From NCBI GenBank assembly GCA_963969395.1, contig OZ017805.1:7316001-7380000 (forward strand): 64,000 nucleotides of DNA, in the 5' to 3' direction. The notes below the pieces were generated by a model. The model saw only the letters and a list, made by a program, of their open reading frames with translations. It was not told the origin of the DNA and made no database searches. The stretch comes from Pseudoscleropodium purum. Taxonomy: Eukaryota; Streptophyta; Bryopsida; Hypnales; Brachytheciaceae. Of the stretch, positions 16,940 to 27,371 are shown piece by piece. The position numbers and the translations under genes were made by a program. Position 1 is the stretch's first letter, and each line of letters starts with the position of its first letter.

Positions 16940-19900
16940 TCATTGACCTTCAGTCGAAGAAGTAGCCACCGAATACTTTTTCACCCTTGATCCGTTCACA
17001 CGAGTGTCAAGCCACTGGCCCTGCAAATTCGCAAGTTGCAAAGACCCATTTTGAAAAATTTGAATGACTCGGAAAGGTCCCATCCATCGGGTATGCAATT
17101 TTCCTGGAAACTCTTTGTGACGGTTGTCATAAACGAGCACAAGACCGCCTTCCTGGATTCCATGATCAACTGGAAGTTTCCGGTCATAATCTTTCTTGCG
17201 TTTGAATTGCACTTCCATGGTTCTCTCAAGAGCTGCAATCCGGGTTTCTTCCAGTTCTTCAATCGCGAGGAGTCGCGGAAGTATATCCATTCTGGTCTCC
17301 GCATTCCGGGCTGCCATGACACGGAATGTCTCCACTTCTAACTCCACCCCATGAACTGTGTTTTGGCCGAAGACCAAAAAGTAGGGCGTTTTTCCGGTTG
17401 TGCTCTTCTCCGCCGTATTGTACGCATGCACGGCCGAAGGTAGTTTCCGGTCCCAATCCGTCTTGTGAGCGGAAACCATCTTGTTCAAGATCTTCCCAAT
17501 AATTCCGTTCGCCCGCTCGGTTAATCCATTCGCCTTTGGATTATAAGGAGTCGTCTTCCGGTGCTTAATAAGATATTTGGTAGTTAGGTCGGAGATGACG
17601 TCATTGAGGAAATGGGTTCCTCTATCACTGACCAACTCCAGTGGGTGGCCAAATCGCATGAGGATTTCTTCAAACAAAAAGGACGCGGAAGTCTCGGCAT
17701 CGTTTTTCCGGGTTGCTCTGGCCTCCACCCACTTGGTCGCGTAATCCGTGGCTAGGATTATGTACCTCTTCTTCCTAGCACTGACCGGAAAAATGGGTCC
17801 AATAAAGTCGATCCCCCATTTCTCAAACGGTGCTAAGGGAATTATGGGAGTGAGCGGCCAATGGTTCCGGAAAGATGGTGCTCCTGTCCGCTGACACTGA
17901 TCGCAACTCCGAACAAAATTCCTCACATCCCTGTGTACATACGGCCACCAGTATCCGGCGGATCGGATCCGGTTCACCGTAGTAACAAAGGCAAAATGTC
18001 CTCCGGAACTCCCGCAATGGAGTGCCCGGATGACTTTCTTCCGGTCCGAAGGTTCCAAACATCGCCTAAGGACGTCGTCCGCCCCTAACTTGAAAAGGAC
18101 TCCCCTAATCATGGTATAAGGAGCCGCTTTTCTCTGAAAGATTTCTTTCTCCTCTAGACTCATCTGTTCCGGATATTTGGAATTCACTAAATAGCTAATG
18201 ATATCCCGGAACTCCGAAACAGACTCGTTGCTTAGGTGAAAAACTTCTATCAAGGGAAAATCCGGTTTCTCCATTTCAACCGGAATCTCCAGAGAATCCG
18301 GAAACTCATCCGGAAACTCAGCGGAAATATCCGCCACGGATTCCTGTCCTCTTTGTCTCGAGAGGTAATCCGCGTTCGAGTTTGCTTTTCCGGGTTTCAC
18401 TACGACCTCGTAATTAAACTCTTGTAAAAGCAAAATCCATCTAGCAATCCGACCTGACAAATCCGGTTTGTTCACGAGGTATTTCAAGGAATCATGATCT
18501 GTGTGAAAAATTACCTTGTACCCTAGCAAATAATGTCGGAACTTCTTACAAGAATACACGACCGCCAGAGCTTCTCGTTCTGTGGTGGTGTAATTCCGTT
18601 CCGCCAAACTCATTTGCCTGCTCGCATAGTAAATCGGATTCTCACGCTTCTCCGTGTCGAACTGCCAAAGAATGGATCCCAGACACCAACCGGATGCGTC
18701 GATGGTGACATGGAACTCTTTTGTCCAATCCGGAACGGAAAGGATCGGAGCTCTAGCAAGCTGAGTCTTCAGATCATCGAAGGCCTGCTGTCGCTTTCCG
18801 GTCCACACAAATTCCGTATCCTGTTTGAGTAGTTCCGTGAGAGGGATGGCCCTCTTGGCGTATCCGTCAATGAATCGACGGTAGTAGCCCACACACCCTA
18901 GAAACCCACGGATCTCCCTTACGCTCGTCGGAGGCAGCAAGGATAGAACCGCCCTCACCTTTTCCAAGTCCGCTTGCAATCCGGCTTGGCTCACCACATG
19001 CCCCAGTAAAATTCCGGAACTCATTCCGAAAAAACACTTTCCGGGGTGTAATCTCAGATTGGTTTCTCGGCACCTTTGAAACGTCTTCCGCAAACATTCG
19101 AGATGAAGTTTCCGGTCGCTAAAAACTGCAAAGTCATCAATGAAGACCTCAATGAAATGGCGGAGAAAATCCTTGAAAATGTCCATCATCAGCCGTTGGA
19201 AAGTTCCGGGTGCGTTGCACAGGCCAAACGGCATCCGGGTAAATGCGAAAGTTCCCCATTCTGTCGTGAACGTGGTCTTCAGCTGATCCCTCCGTCGGAT
19301 GAACACTTGGTTGTAACTGGAAAATCCGTCCAAAAAGCTGTAACATTCGTGTCCGGCCACGTGGTCCAAAATGATGTCAGTAAATGGAAGGGGAAAGTAA
19401 TCCTTCTTTGTGGCTGTGTTCAATTTCCGGAAATCTTGACACACCCGGATCTTAACTTTCCCATCCGTTCCCAACTTCTTGGGAACCACCACAATAGGGG
19501 AAACCCACTCGGAATTGTTGACCGGATATATGAATCCGGTTTCCAATAACCGGTCGATTTCTTCCTTCACCATTAACGAGTACCTCGGGTTGAGTCGGTA
19601 CTGTCGCTGACGGACCGGAATAGATCCTTCCGTCAAGTCAATGTGATGCTCTCCTAAGTGAGGGGGGATTCCCTTCAGATCAGACGGCTCCCATGCAAAA
19701 ATATCGAGATACTCCTGGACAAGTTGAACGTAACCGGATTTCTCCGTGCTTTGCATGAGCTTGCTCAAATAAAAGCACTTGCCTGGTTCAACCTCCTCCT
19801 GCTCATAATCGATGGGCGAGACGATTGGTTTGATCTTCTCTTCGTGAACCTCTTCCGGAACGGAAACTAAATTTCCCCATTCCGGTCTCATCGTTTCCTC

Positions 19901-21049
19901 ACTTACACCCGCGGGAAGGTTTCCATCCTGGATCTGTCGAGTGATCCACTCGACTGTGAGCGGAACGCTTGACTCTCCTAAGGATCGATCTTCCACCATG
20001 GTACTGCTAGGCTTTTCCGGATCATGCTCCAACACAGCATTAGAGAACCCAAAACTTTTCTCAGTTTTGTGTTCGAATGGATCCACATAATAGCTTGGAA
20101 TCGACTCTTCCGAATCCGTCCAATCCGATGTGTAACCATCCGAGTCGCTGGTTTCTCCTAAATGCTTTTCCGTGGACCAAGGTATCCGGATGGAAGGTTT
20201 CCCGACCACCAGTTCCTTGTTTCCCCAATCCACCAGTACTTGGGCAGAGTATAACCAAGGTCTACCCAGTAGCATAGGAAAAGGTCTTCCTTTGTGCACA
20301 CGGATGATGACATAGTTCAGCAGATAATCCGTTCCTCCAATCCGGGTTGGAACTTGCGAAAGTTTGCCAACCGGATGTACTCGGGATTGATCCGCCATAC
20401 GAAGGACTTGATCCGTCGCTTCGATCGTGGTGAATCCTAACTCAAATGCCGTGTCTTCCAACATCAAGTTGACTCCAGATCCGCCATCGATGGGAACCTT
20501 TGGAATCAGGCATCCTTCTATCTCCACACCGATCTCTGGAGCCCCGGAATCTTCCGGTTGGGAGAAGTTAACTGCCACCGCTGGGAGTTTCACCCTCTTC
20601 TTCCGTTTCCGTGTCCAGCTATCTCGGATCAGCTTCTGGTACATCACGTTGTCGTGCAGGAGCTGTCCAATCGTAACATTCGCCCGTTGATCTCGGATGT
20701 CCTGGATGATGTCATACTCATGAGTACGGATATCCGGATTGATAACCACTGGGGTGTTACTGAAACGAACCTGCTTCTTACTCGTCACCACATCCGGTCC
20801 AGAGATTTCCGTCCGAATCTCTGAACTGATGTCGATCGGAATCCGGTTCCGGTCCACCCCTTCCTCAAAGTGAACTTCCTCCGGTTCTGGACTCCGTCTC
20901 TGAAAAACAGGATCAGAATCACTACTCGATTTCTGCCTCCTCCTCTGCTTTTTCTTCTTTCCCCTTACAGCTCGTTCGGGTTGATTTCTGGTGGAACTGC
21001 GGGTCGATACCCGGTTTACCAAGCTCTCCGTCTCCGCCGGCAGTTCCAC
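16940..21049 (-). CDS. pol: Pol polyprotein, copy B
   Basis: Same domains and catalytic residues as the copy A Pol (protease DGGSG, RT FIDD box, RNase H D/E/D, integrase HHCC and D-D35E, C-terminal GPF module). Only two substitutions are seen in 1369 residues: A366V, and G578S in the reverse transcriptase (FLDGFSSYNQ where copy A has FLDGFSGYNQ). That glycine is strongly conserved among Ty3/gypsy RTs from what I recall, so copy B may have weakened polymerase. As in copy A there is no true ATG; expression would need readthrough of the gag UGA at 21061-21059. Confidence 0.92.
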   Translation of the reverse strand: MELPAETESLVNRVSTRSSTRNQPERAVRGKKKKQRRRQKSSSDSDPVFQRRSPEPEEVHFEEGVDRNRIPIDISSEIRTEISGPDVVTSKKQVRFSNTPVVINPDIRTHEYDIIQDIRDQRANVTIGQLLHDNVMYQKLIRDSWTRKRKKRVKLPAVAVNFSQPEDSGAPEIGVEIEGCLIPKVPIDGGSGVNLMLEDTAFELGFTTIEATDQVLRMADQSRVHPVGKLSQVPTRIGGTDYLLNYVIIRVHKGRPFPMLLGRPWLYSAQVLVDWGNKELVVGKPSIRIPWSTEKHLGETSDSDGYTSDWTDSEESIPSYYVDPFEHKTEKSFGFSNAVLEHDPEKPSSTMVEDRSLGESSVPLTVEWITRQIQDGNLPAGVSEETMRPEWGNLVSVPEEVHEEKIKPIVSPIDYEQEEVEPGKCFYLSKLMQSTEKSGYVQLVQEYLDIFAWEPSDLKGIPPHLGEHHIDLTEGSIPVRQRQYRLNPRYSLMVKEEIDRLLETGFIYPVNNSEWVSPIVVVPKKLGTDGKVKIRVCQDFRKLNTATKKDYFPLPFTDIILDHVAGHECYSFLDGFSSYNQVFIRRRDQLKTTFTTEWGTFAFTRMPFGLCNAPGTFQRLMMDIFKDFLRHFIEVFIDDFAVFSDRKLHLECLRKTFQRCRETNLRLHPGKCFFGMSSGILLGHVVSQAGLQADLEKVRAVLSLLPPTSVREIRGFLGCVGYYRRFIDGYAKRAIPLTELLKQDTEFVWTGKRQQAFDDLKTQLARAPILSVPDWTKEFHVTIDASGWCLGSILWQFDTEKRENPIYYASRQMSLAERNYTTTEREALAVVYSCKKFRHYLLGYKVIFHTDHDSLKYLVNKPDLSGRIARWILLLQEFNYEVVVKPGKANSNADYLSRQRGQESVADISAEFPDEFPDSLEIPVEMEKPDFPLIEVFHLSNESVSEFRDIISYLVNSKYPEQMSLEEKEIFQRKAAPYTMIRGVLFKLGADDVLRRCLEPSDRKKVIRALHCGSSGGHFAFVTTVNRIRSAGYWWPYVHRDVRNFVRSCDQCQRTGAPSFRNHWPLTPIIPLAPFEKWGIDFIGPIFPVSARKKRYIILATDYATKWVEARATRKNDAETSASFLFEEILMRFGHPLELVSDRGTHFLNDVISDLTTKYLIKHRKTTPYNPKANGLTERANGIIGKILNKMVSAHKTDWDRKLPSAVHAYNTAEKSTTGKTPYFLVFGQNTVHGVELEVETFRVMAARNAETRMDILPRLLAIEELEETRIAALERTMEVQFKRKKDYDRKLPVDHGIQEGGLVLVYDNRHKEFPGKLHTRWMGPFRVIQIFQNGSLQLANLQGQWLDTRVNGSRVKKYSVATSSTEGQ

Positions 21050-21058
21050 CTCGCATCG

Positions 21059-22669
21059 TCACTTGTCCGGATTCTCCGTTCCGGCTGAGTGGCCATAGTT
21101 GAGCGCGGTCTGCTCCCTTGGAAGAATTTGAACTTGTTTGTAAACCGGTCTTGGCTGTATGGGCTTCAAACACTGCTCCTCCTGATGCCCATACTCTTGG
21201 CAATTCTGGCACGGAAGAGTGCGAGGAGCACCCTGCCCTGGTCCCCTGTTAGGACACGAGTTGGCATAATGTCCCGGTTCTCCACAGCCATAACAAATCA
21301 CCACTTGTCTATCCGGGTAACCAAGGGCTCGCACGGGCTGCTGCATTACCAACCCCTGACTCGGTCCCGGTAAAAAGTTCCGGTTCAACATGTTGGACCG
21401 GGAAGGAATCGTGATCCCTTTTCCTCTACCATAGGTCGGCTGCACTTGGTAGATCTCCTCCTCTTCCTCGTTTGCTATGGTGTAGTAGATCTCTTCTTCC
21501 GGATACACATAGTGAACTTGCTTCTGGGCAGCTCGCTGGCATTCACTTGGATAGTGACCCGGTTCTCCACATCTTCCGCACCAGACATTGGATCGAGAAG
21601 TCGGAACGATCCGTCTCGGTTTCCGGTTCTCAGCCATGTTGACCTTGATAGCCTCCAAAGACTCTTGGATGCTCTTCATCATCTTCTTGGAATCCGTATC
21701 TTCCATCTTCACTTTCACAACCCGTTTCTCTCTCTGACCCTTCGGCTTGTGCGAACGTCGGGGAGGTGAAACACTCTGTTCATCATCCGAGCTCGATGAA
21801 TCCGGATCGGAAACTTCCGTTCCAGAACTCTCGGAACTGCTGTCCGAATCGGAAACCTTCTTACGATGCTTCAACTTCCGGTCGCCTTTCTTGTTCTTCC
21901 CCTTTTCTTGCTTCTCGCTCCTTCTCAAGGACTTCCGGAGTGACTGAGCGGAATTCTCGTAATTAGCCGCAGCATCCATGGCATCTCTAAGTGTCCTAGG
22001 CCGCGTCTGACGAATCAGAAATCCCATCGACTCGGGTAATCCGGCAACGTACCACTCCACCTGCAGACTAGGAGCAATCTCCGTGGTCAGCTTCTGGATC
22101 AGCGCCTTCACCCTCTGGCCATACTTCCGCACGGATTCGGATGATTTCATCGTTAGTGTACTGAGCCGTCCCAAGGCTCTGGCTTCTCCTCCTACCTCCC
22201 GGAAAGCTTGCAGGAAATCCGTTCTCAACTGATCCCAGTTATTCCGGATGGGATCGGAAATATCCTGGTACCATTTAAGAGCTTCTCCCTTGAGCAATCC
22301 TTGGAAAATTCTTCGCTGGGCCGCCTCATTTTCCTGGTTGGCGAGTGCAGTGGATTCAAACTCGCACAGCCAGTCATCCGCATCTTGGCTTCCATCACCC
22401 TTAAAACGCTTGTATCTCAATCGAGTCATGACGTCTTCGTCCTCGAGGAACGGATCTTCTCTGTCCGGTTCCGGATCTAGATCGGAAACTGAAGGCGTAT
22501 GACCAGATCTCGGATTCTCGCTTTCTCCTGCGGATGCAGACACGAAAATCGGACGGTTAACCGGATCTTGCAGATCCGGTTCACTCTGATCCGGTTCAGG
22601 CGATTCTTTCGATCGTTCTCTTCTTCTCAATCGCTCGGACGTTCTCGTATTCCTTGTTCCGCTTCTCAT
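21059..22669 (-). CDS. gag: Gag, copy B
   Basis: 536 residues; capsid domain and three CCHC knuckles as in copy A. Differences from copy A: C3S, I5T, A10T, one E-to-D in the acidic linker (SSSDDEQS) and V398I. It starts at ATG 22669, about 117 nt after the primer site, and ends AAG-TGA with pol following in the same frame. Likely the particle-forming protein of this element and fully intact. Confidence 0.92.
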   Translation of the reverse strand: MRSGTRNTRTSERLRRRERSKESPEPDQSEPDLQDPVNRPIFVSASAGESENPRSGHTPSVSDLDPEPDREDPFLEDEDVMTRLRYKRFKGDGSQDADDWLCEFESTALANQENEAAQRRIFQGLLKGEALKWYQDISDPIRNNWDQLRTDFLQAFREVGGEARALGRLSTLTMKSSESVRKYGQRVKALIQKLTTEIAPSLQVEWYVAGLPESMGFLIRQTRPRTLRDAMDAAANYENSAQSLRKSLRRSEKQEKGKNKKGDRKLKHRKKVSDSDSSSESSGTEVSDPDSSSSDDEQSVSPPRRSHKPKGQREKRVVKVKMEDTDSKKMMKSIQESLEAIKVNMAENRKPRRIVPTSRSNVWCGRCGEPGHYPSECQRAAQKQVHYVYPEEEIYYTIANEEEEEIYQVQPTYGRGKGITIPSRSNMLNRNFLPGPSQGLVMQQPVRALGYPDRQVVICYGCGEPGHYANSCPNRGPGQGAPRTLPCQNCQEYGHQEEQCLKPIQPRPVYKQVQILPREQTALNYGHSAGTENPDK

Positions 22670-22786
22670 GAGTTAGTTTCCAGATTCAGCCAGAAAACAA
22701 AACCCAATCCGAGAAATGAAAAACACGGAAAAGACGAACTACTGAATCCGCTTCTTCTGTACCGCAATAAAGCCGATAGCTTTAGG

Positions 22787-22805
22787 ATCCCCGGCAGCGG
22801 CGCCA
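22787..22805 (-). other. primer-binding site, tRNA-Asp type, copy B
   Basis: Same 19-nt site as in copy A (TGGCGCCGCTGCCGGGGAT), 11 nt from the LTR3 edge. Confidence 0.8.
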
Positions 22806-22816
22806 GATTTTTGTCA

Positions 22817-25800
22817 TGTCGCAGCACAGGGCAGGTCAATTCCCCATTATACTCACAAAAATCGCTCTAGAGTATAACTAAGTGACTCTAAAGATCGAAC
22901 CCACGAGATCCTGTGAAGTATCTAGCTCTATTAAGCAGTTAAGCTCAGTCAGTATGCCAATCTTACTTTCCGGTCCTAGATCTAGAACCAGAAATACCAC
23001 CACACCGGAAAACTATAGACCGGATTACTCCTTCTTCCGGTCCTACTAACTATCCGGTCCGTACAAATACCCAAATCCCAAGATCTCACAACTTCCGATC
23101 CTGGAAATCCGTCTTGACCAATCCGGTCGGAATGGTCATCCTGTACCCGTAATCCTATCCGGTTTGGTTTTGCCTCTGTTTCACCATCAGAGGGGTCGCC
23201 GCTTAATTTTGAGAGTGGTAGGCCCACCACTCCTTCCGTGACTTATAGTGGCTGAAGACCCACTGTCCTACCTTCTAGACTCCTAAGCTAATCCGGATCC
23301 GGTTTGGTCCTTCACAACAACCCAGATAGCAATCCGGGTCGTAGGTCACACAAAGACCCCACACTCGACCCTCTCGTACTACAACGACCTTGATGCTACT
23401 TCCGATCCGTGCGAAGACAGGTGGTTACAAGTGCACCCGTCCGTTCCAACATCAACTAAAGTTCTTCCGTTACCCCTACGGGTGGTGAGACCTCACAGGA
23501 GATCGGACACTCGACCGGATTTCCCACCCCGGGAGTTCTAGCGCAGCTAAGGAATCCCTCCCTACCCGCCTAGCCTAACAACGGCTTTCTCACCCGGAAT
23601 CTCAAACTCTAGACGTGCTGAGGAACTAAGTTCACTCCCAACTCTTCGGTACCTACTCATATGCACCTTGGATCGGAAAATAAACACCAAGGGGAGAATT
23701 CACTTGCCAACCAACTCGTACTATCCTAACTCCACATCATACAATCCTGTCGCGCTGGAGAGAGATACACAACGAAGAGAATGGAAAGGTACAAGAAGTT
23801 TGCAAAATGAACAACTCCCAATTCCCATCTCAGGAACCGATTTATATACAAAGGGTCAAAACCCTAAAAGCACAAAAAGGAGCGGAAAACCCGTGGGGGT
23901 CCGCCGCCACCTAAATCTAACTTCCGGTCTAACCTAATACTATTGAGCCGGATCCGGATCCGGATCCGCTCCTACTCCTAACTGAAATTAAAATCCTATC
24001 TACCCTACAACTCTAGATCCTATTGTCGGGCTTCCGACCTCCGGGACTAGCTCCTCGAAGACTTCGCTCAAATTCTGGACCCGTTCCCCCTCCGCAGGAT
24101 TCGATCCGGGTGGAGACTCCAGGTCGATGGTGATATCCGGTCTCGTGCCCGGAGTCCCAGTCTGTGCAGACTTCTTGGACTCAGGAGTCCAATCCTTCCT
24201 GTCCTTCGCCATAGTTGCATCCGGAAAGAGGTCCGGTAGTGAGATGTCCGAAAGGTGAATACCTTTGTCGCACGTCGCTCCCGTCAGCTTCCGGCTGCTC
24301 TCCTCGATCCGGTCCGCTGCCTTCCGCCCTTCTACCATTGCCGTCTCCACCTGCTCGGCGAAGTCCGCGAGAATCCGGACCATCCGGGAACCGGATAGTT
24401 TCTTCTCTTCGTGGATCTTCTCGTCGAAGAGCTTCGCCTTGGCCGCTGCCGTTCCGGTCTCTCCCAGGACCGCCTTGATCTGCTCGGCCACCTTCCGAGT
24501 CTCCTCCGCCATCTCCCGAGCGGCCGTCACGTCTTCCTGATAGGCAAAAAGTGTTGCCTTCAGTTTATCTACCTCCTCCTGCAACCGGCGGATCTCGGCT
24601 TCCTGCTTCCGGGTCTCTTCCGGATTCGTGATGCATTGCGCCACTTGTTCCGCCAAGTTGCTGTCCGGTGCAGCACCCACCAACTTGCCGATTGCCGCAA
24701 GCGTCCTGTGCTTGACCTCCCAATCCGCCCTGATGTTGCAGAGGACGTTGATCAGACCGTTGAACGGATCTTGCATATCCGGATCTCCCCCGGAATTGGC
24801 CTTCTCGGCTTCCGGTTTCTCCTCCGGGGCCGGTTTGTCTTGACCGGGAGGCGTCCCGCGCTTGTGTGGAGGCGTCAGCTTCTGTCGCTTGATCGGCGGC
24901 ATCGGCTCCTCCTCTTCCTCGCTGGACTCCCGGTCTGACTCGGAATCGGATTCCGCTTCGTCATCCGTCTCCGACTCCCCGTACTTCAGGAGCACTTCTT
25001 GCGTCTTCCACGCCTTCTCCTCTATGTTGGTGAGGACTTGGTTCTCCCGATAGAGGTGGAAGAGATAAGGGCACACTAGAGTGGCCCTTTTCTTCCCAAC
25101 CCTACTAACAAGCTGGGCCACGAGATCGGAAATGATCCGTGCCCAGTCCACTTTCCGGGTACCACTGAGGGCACCGAAAATGGTGTTGCCGAGGGTGATC
25201 GTCACCCTGGTCGGCTTCTCCGGGTGAAGAACCGGAACCAGGAATTGCAGGAGCCGACGGTGTCGGTCGTCCAAGCAATCCTCGACCGCGTATCCGTCCT
25301 TCGGGTTGACGGCTCCCTTGAACTTCCCTCGGACAAACTCATCCTTCCGGCTCGCCATTCCCAAACCTCCTGCCCGGAAACCGTAAACCGCTCTCCACAT
25401 CCCCTCGTTCCAGCTGACGGGAGCTCCCCTCACGGTGTTGTCAAACTGGTTGGACAACTTTCCGAGGAGCTCCTTGACCATTCTCTCCTCCCTAAAACCC
25501 CAAGGTTTCTCGGCAAACCCTACGCAACCCATGGATCTGAGATCATCCATGAGTTCAGCCTTTTCCGGCTCTGTGGAGGGAATAACCGGAATGACTTTCC
25601 GGAGCTTCACCTCGCCTCCAGAGGGACTCGCTTGCCTCGACCTACGTAGCTGAGGCATTCCCACTCACATCTACCTCACTCTCTCCTAGCCGCACGTCCC
25701 GTTCCTCACTTTCTCTCTCCGATCTCAACCGGAATCAAAATGAACAGAACGCAAACGCACAGACGCACAAACGACAAAAACTCAACCGCGCACGCTCAAG

Positions 25801-26121
25801 GTCGAGTTTCTAAAAGGGGGTGCAACAGTGAAAGCTCCTCCTTTTATAGTCCCTGGACCCTTTCCGGTTTGTCATCATGAATCCGGGTTACCATCATAAT
25901 CCGGTTCATCATCATCATCCGGTCCTAGACCTAATCCGTGTTACATTCCGTTTCCGTCGTTAGTTACTCCTGACCGGATTAGATCCAAGAAGCCCACTAC
26001 TTCACGTTCCGTGCTAATTCTGAGTTTTCCTTCCCCACCTAATCGGATCCGATTAGCTAATGACTAGTTTCCGTTCCTATTTGGGTGTATACTAAGAAAA
26101 TCAAAATTCTAAGCTGCGACA
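22817..26121 (-). repeat. LTR3 (5' LTR of copy B)
   Basis: It is 3305 bp. As the only unshared 5' LTR it would drive copy B: TATA-1 25849-25841, ORF 25658-24000, TATA-2 23848-23840, hairpin 23193-23173. It is joined on the right to the older plus-strand LTR fragment at 26122. Confidence 0.92.
24000..25658 (-). CDS. LTR-borne protein of unknown function (LTR3 copy)
   Basis: Intact copy of the LTR ORF, with 11 residue differences from LTR1 and 8 from LTR2. Private changes are S241, A289, V392, Q501, S521 and Q530, numbered from the upstream GTG; none falls in the N-terminal 230-residue domain. This is the copy best placed for expression: TATA-1 is about 180 bp upstream and no retroelement gene precedes it. 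If genomic RNA starts at TATA-1, this ORF is first on that RNA and gag begins almost 3 kb downstream; if it starts at TATA-2, the ORF is a U3 gene transcribed separately. Function unknown. Confidence 0.8.
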   Translation of the reverse strand: MPQLRRSRQASPSGGEVKLRKVIPVIPSTEPEKAELMDDLRSMGCVGFAEKPWGFREERMVKELLGKLSNQFDNTVRGAPVSWNEGMWRAVYGFRAGGLGMASRKDEFVRGKFKGAVNPKDGYAVEDCLDDRHRRLLQFLVPVLHPEKPTRVTITLGNTIFGALSGTRKVDWARIISDLVAQLVSRVGKKRATLVCPYLFHLYRENQVLTNIEEKAWKTQEVLLKYGESETDDEAESDSESDRESSEEEEEPMPPIKRQKLTPPHKRGTPPGQDKPAPEEKPEAEKANSGGDPDMQDPFNGLINVLCNIRADWEVKHRTLAAIGKLVGAAPDSNLAEQVAQCITNPEETRKQEAEIRRLQEEVDKLKATLFAYQEDVTAAREMAEETRKVAEQIKAVLGETGTAAAKAKLFDEKIHEEKKLSGSRMVRILADFAEQVETAMVEGRKAADRIEESSRKLTGATCDKGIHLSDISLPDLFPDATMAKDRKDWTPESKKSAQTGTPGTRPDITIDLESPPGSNPAEGERVQNLSEVFEELVPEVGSPTIGSRVVG

Positions 26122-26306
26122 GGTGGTATTTCTGGTTCTAGATCTAGGACCGGAAAGTAAGATTGGCATACTGATTGAGCTTAACTGCTTAATAGAGCTA
26201 GATACTTCACAGGATCTCGTGGGTTCGATCTTTAGAGTCACTTAGTTATACTCTAGAGCGATTTTTGTGAGTATAATGGGGAATTGACCTGCCCTGTGCT
26301 GCGACA
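26122..26306 (+). mobile_element. older Ty3/gypsy LTR, right fragment
   Basis: The reverse complement matches the first 185 bp of the array LTRs (counterpart of about 4383-4566). It ends GCTGCGACA at 26306, followed by the right GCTAG duplication. Together with 3318-4382 it is the broken host LTR in which the minus-strand array sits. Confidence 0.85.
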
Positions 26307-27371
26307 GCTAGCAACCTTCTGCCCACTTCAAATTGCTTCCTAAGAACGTCATATGAGGTCAAAATTGTGTTGATGAGATTGGGCCTGAAGCATCAACAAG
26401 TACATTGTTGTCCTAATGGTCATATTTTACATGAAGGGGAGAATGAAGAGCTTGTTGCATGCCTGAAATGTAAACAACCTCATTATGTTCCAAACTTTAA
26501 TAATGTTCCACAATGGGTAGTCCCTTACTTTGATGTCATCAACCATTTATTGCAAATGTTCAAATGTCTAGAAGTAGCCAAGTACATGACTTGGCATGAC
26601 CATCACAAATCACAAGGTTAGATAATGAGGTTTGTAGTAGATAGTTTGCATTAGAAATCATCAGACCGTCAATACCCTGACTTGGCTATAGAGAAGACAA
26701 ATCTCCGACATGGGCTAGTTGGAGATGGCATTATTCCCTTCAAGAATAATGCCATGAAGCACTCAATTTGGGTGTTCCTTCTAACAATTTATAGTCTTCT
26801 TTTGTGGCTGCTAACAAAAAAGTTTTTCATATCACTAGTTATATTGATTCATAGGTCAAAAGCTATGACATTTGAAAATATTGATGTGTTTCTCAGACCT
26901 CTAGTTTGTAATCTACTAAAGCTATGGGTAGGTGTACCAACTATAAATATGTCAGAACCAAAGGAGTAAAGACGATTCACTTTGAGAGCCATATTAATAT
27001 GGACAGTGAACGATTTTTCCACCTATGGACTTCTATTGGGACATCAAGTTCATGGTTTCAAAGGTTGTCTTCTATGTGGACTAGAGACATATACTGAGCA
27101 TGCAACACTTTTAAACAAAATGATATATCTTAGAAGTAGACAGTACTTGCATACACAACACCCATTTTGGAGGGCCAAAATTCATTTTAATAACCACCCG
27201 GAGTGGCACGTGTCTCCTCAGAGAACGACTGGTGAAGAAGTTCTTCAGTGGAGCATTGAAAGAGAGGATTTTCTTAGAGAAGGTAGGATTGAGAATTCGA
27301 GCAATGACCCTATAAAGCTACATGGTGTCAAGCATAGAAGTATCTTCAATGACCTCCCATATTGGAAAGTA
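26307..27371 (+). pseudogene. CACTA (En/Spm) transposase, TNP2 domain part
   Basis: Continues the frame of 3003-3317 after the GCTAG duplication. Recognisable TNP2 (Transposase_21) blocks: NLLPTS, then VHCCPNGHILHEGE...CLKCKQPHY (zinc-like CxxC pair); HGLVGDGIIPF...MKHSIWVFLLTIYSL; IDVFLRPLVCNLLKLWVGV; ILIWTVNDFSTYGLLLGHQV...CLLCGLET; and HPFWRAKIHFNNHPE leading to SIFNDLPYWK. Stops and frame breaks occur near 26621, 26670 and 26969, so it is dead. TNP2 is the DNA-binding and cutting transposase of CACTA elements; identity is from recalled family patterns. Confidence 0.8.

Larger units (their letters stand above)
13599..26121 (-). mobile_element. Ty3/gypsy retrotransposon copy B, sharing LTR2 with copy A
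   Basis: Minus-strand order: 5' LTR3 26121-22817, primer site 22805-22787, gag, UGA, pol, polypurine tract 16916-16907, then LTR2 as 3' LTR. The organisation is identical to copy A. Across 1905 Gag plus Pol residues the two copies differ at only seven positions, so they share a very recent origin: tandem duplication or recombination of near-identical insertions. Confidence 0.9.

Noticed and set aside
4383..26121. Assembly artefact (false tandem duplication) of a single element
   Set aside because: The two internal regions and three LTRs carry distinct substitutions (Pol A366V and G578S, five Gag changes, LTR private variants), so they are separate sequences; only long reads can fully exclude a chimeric join.
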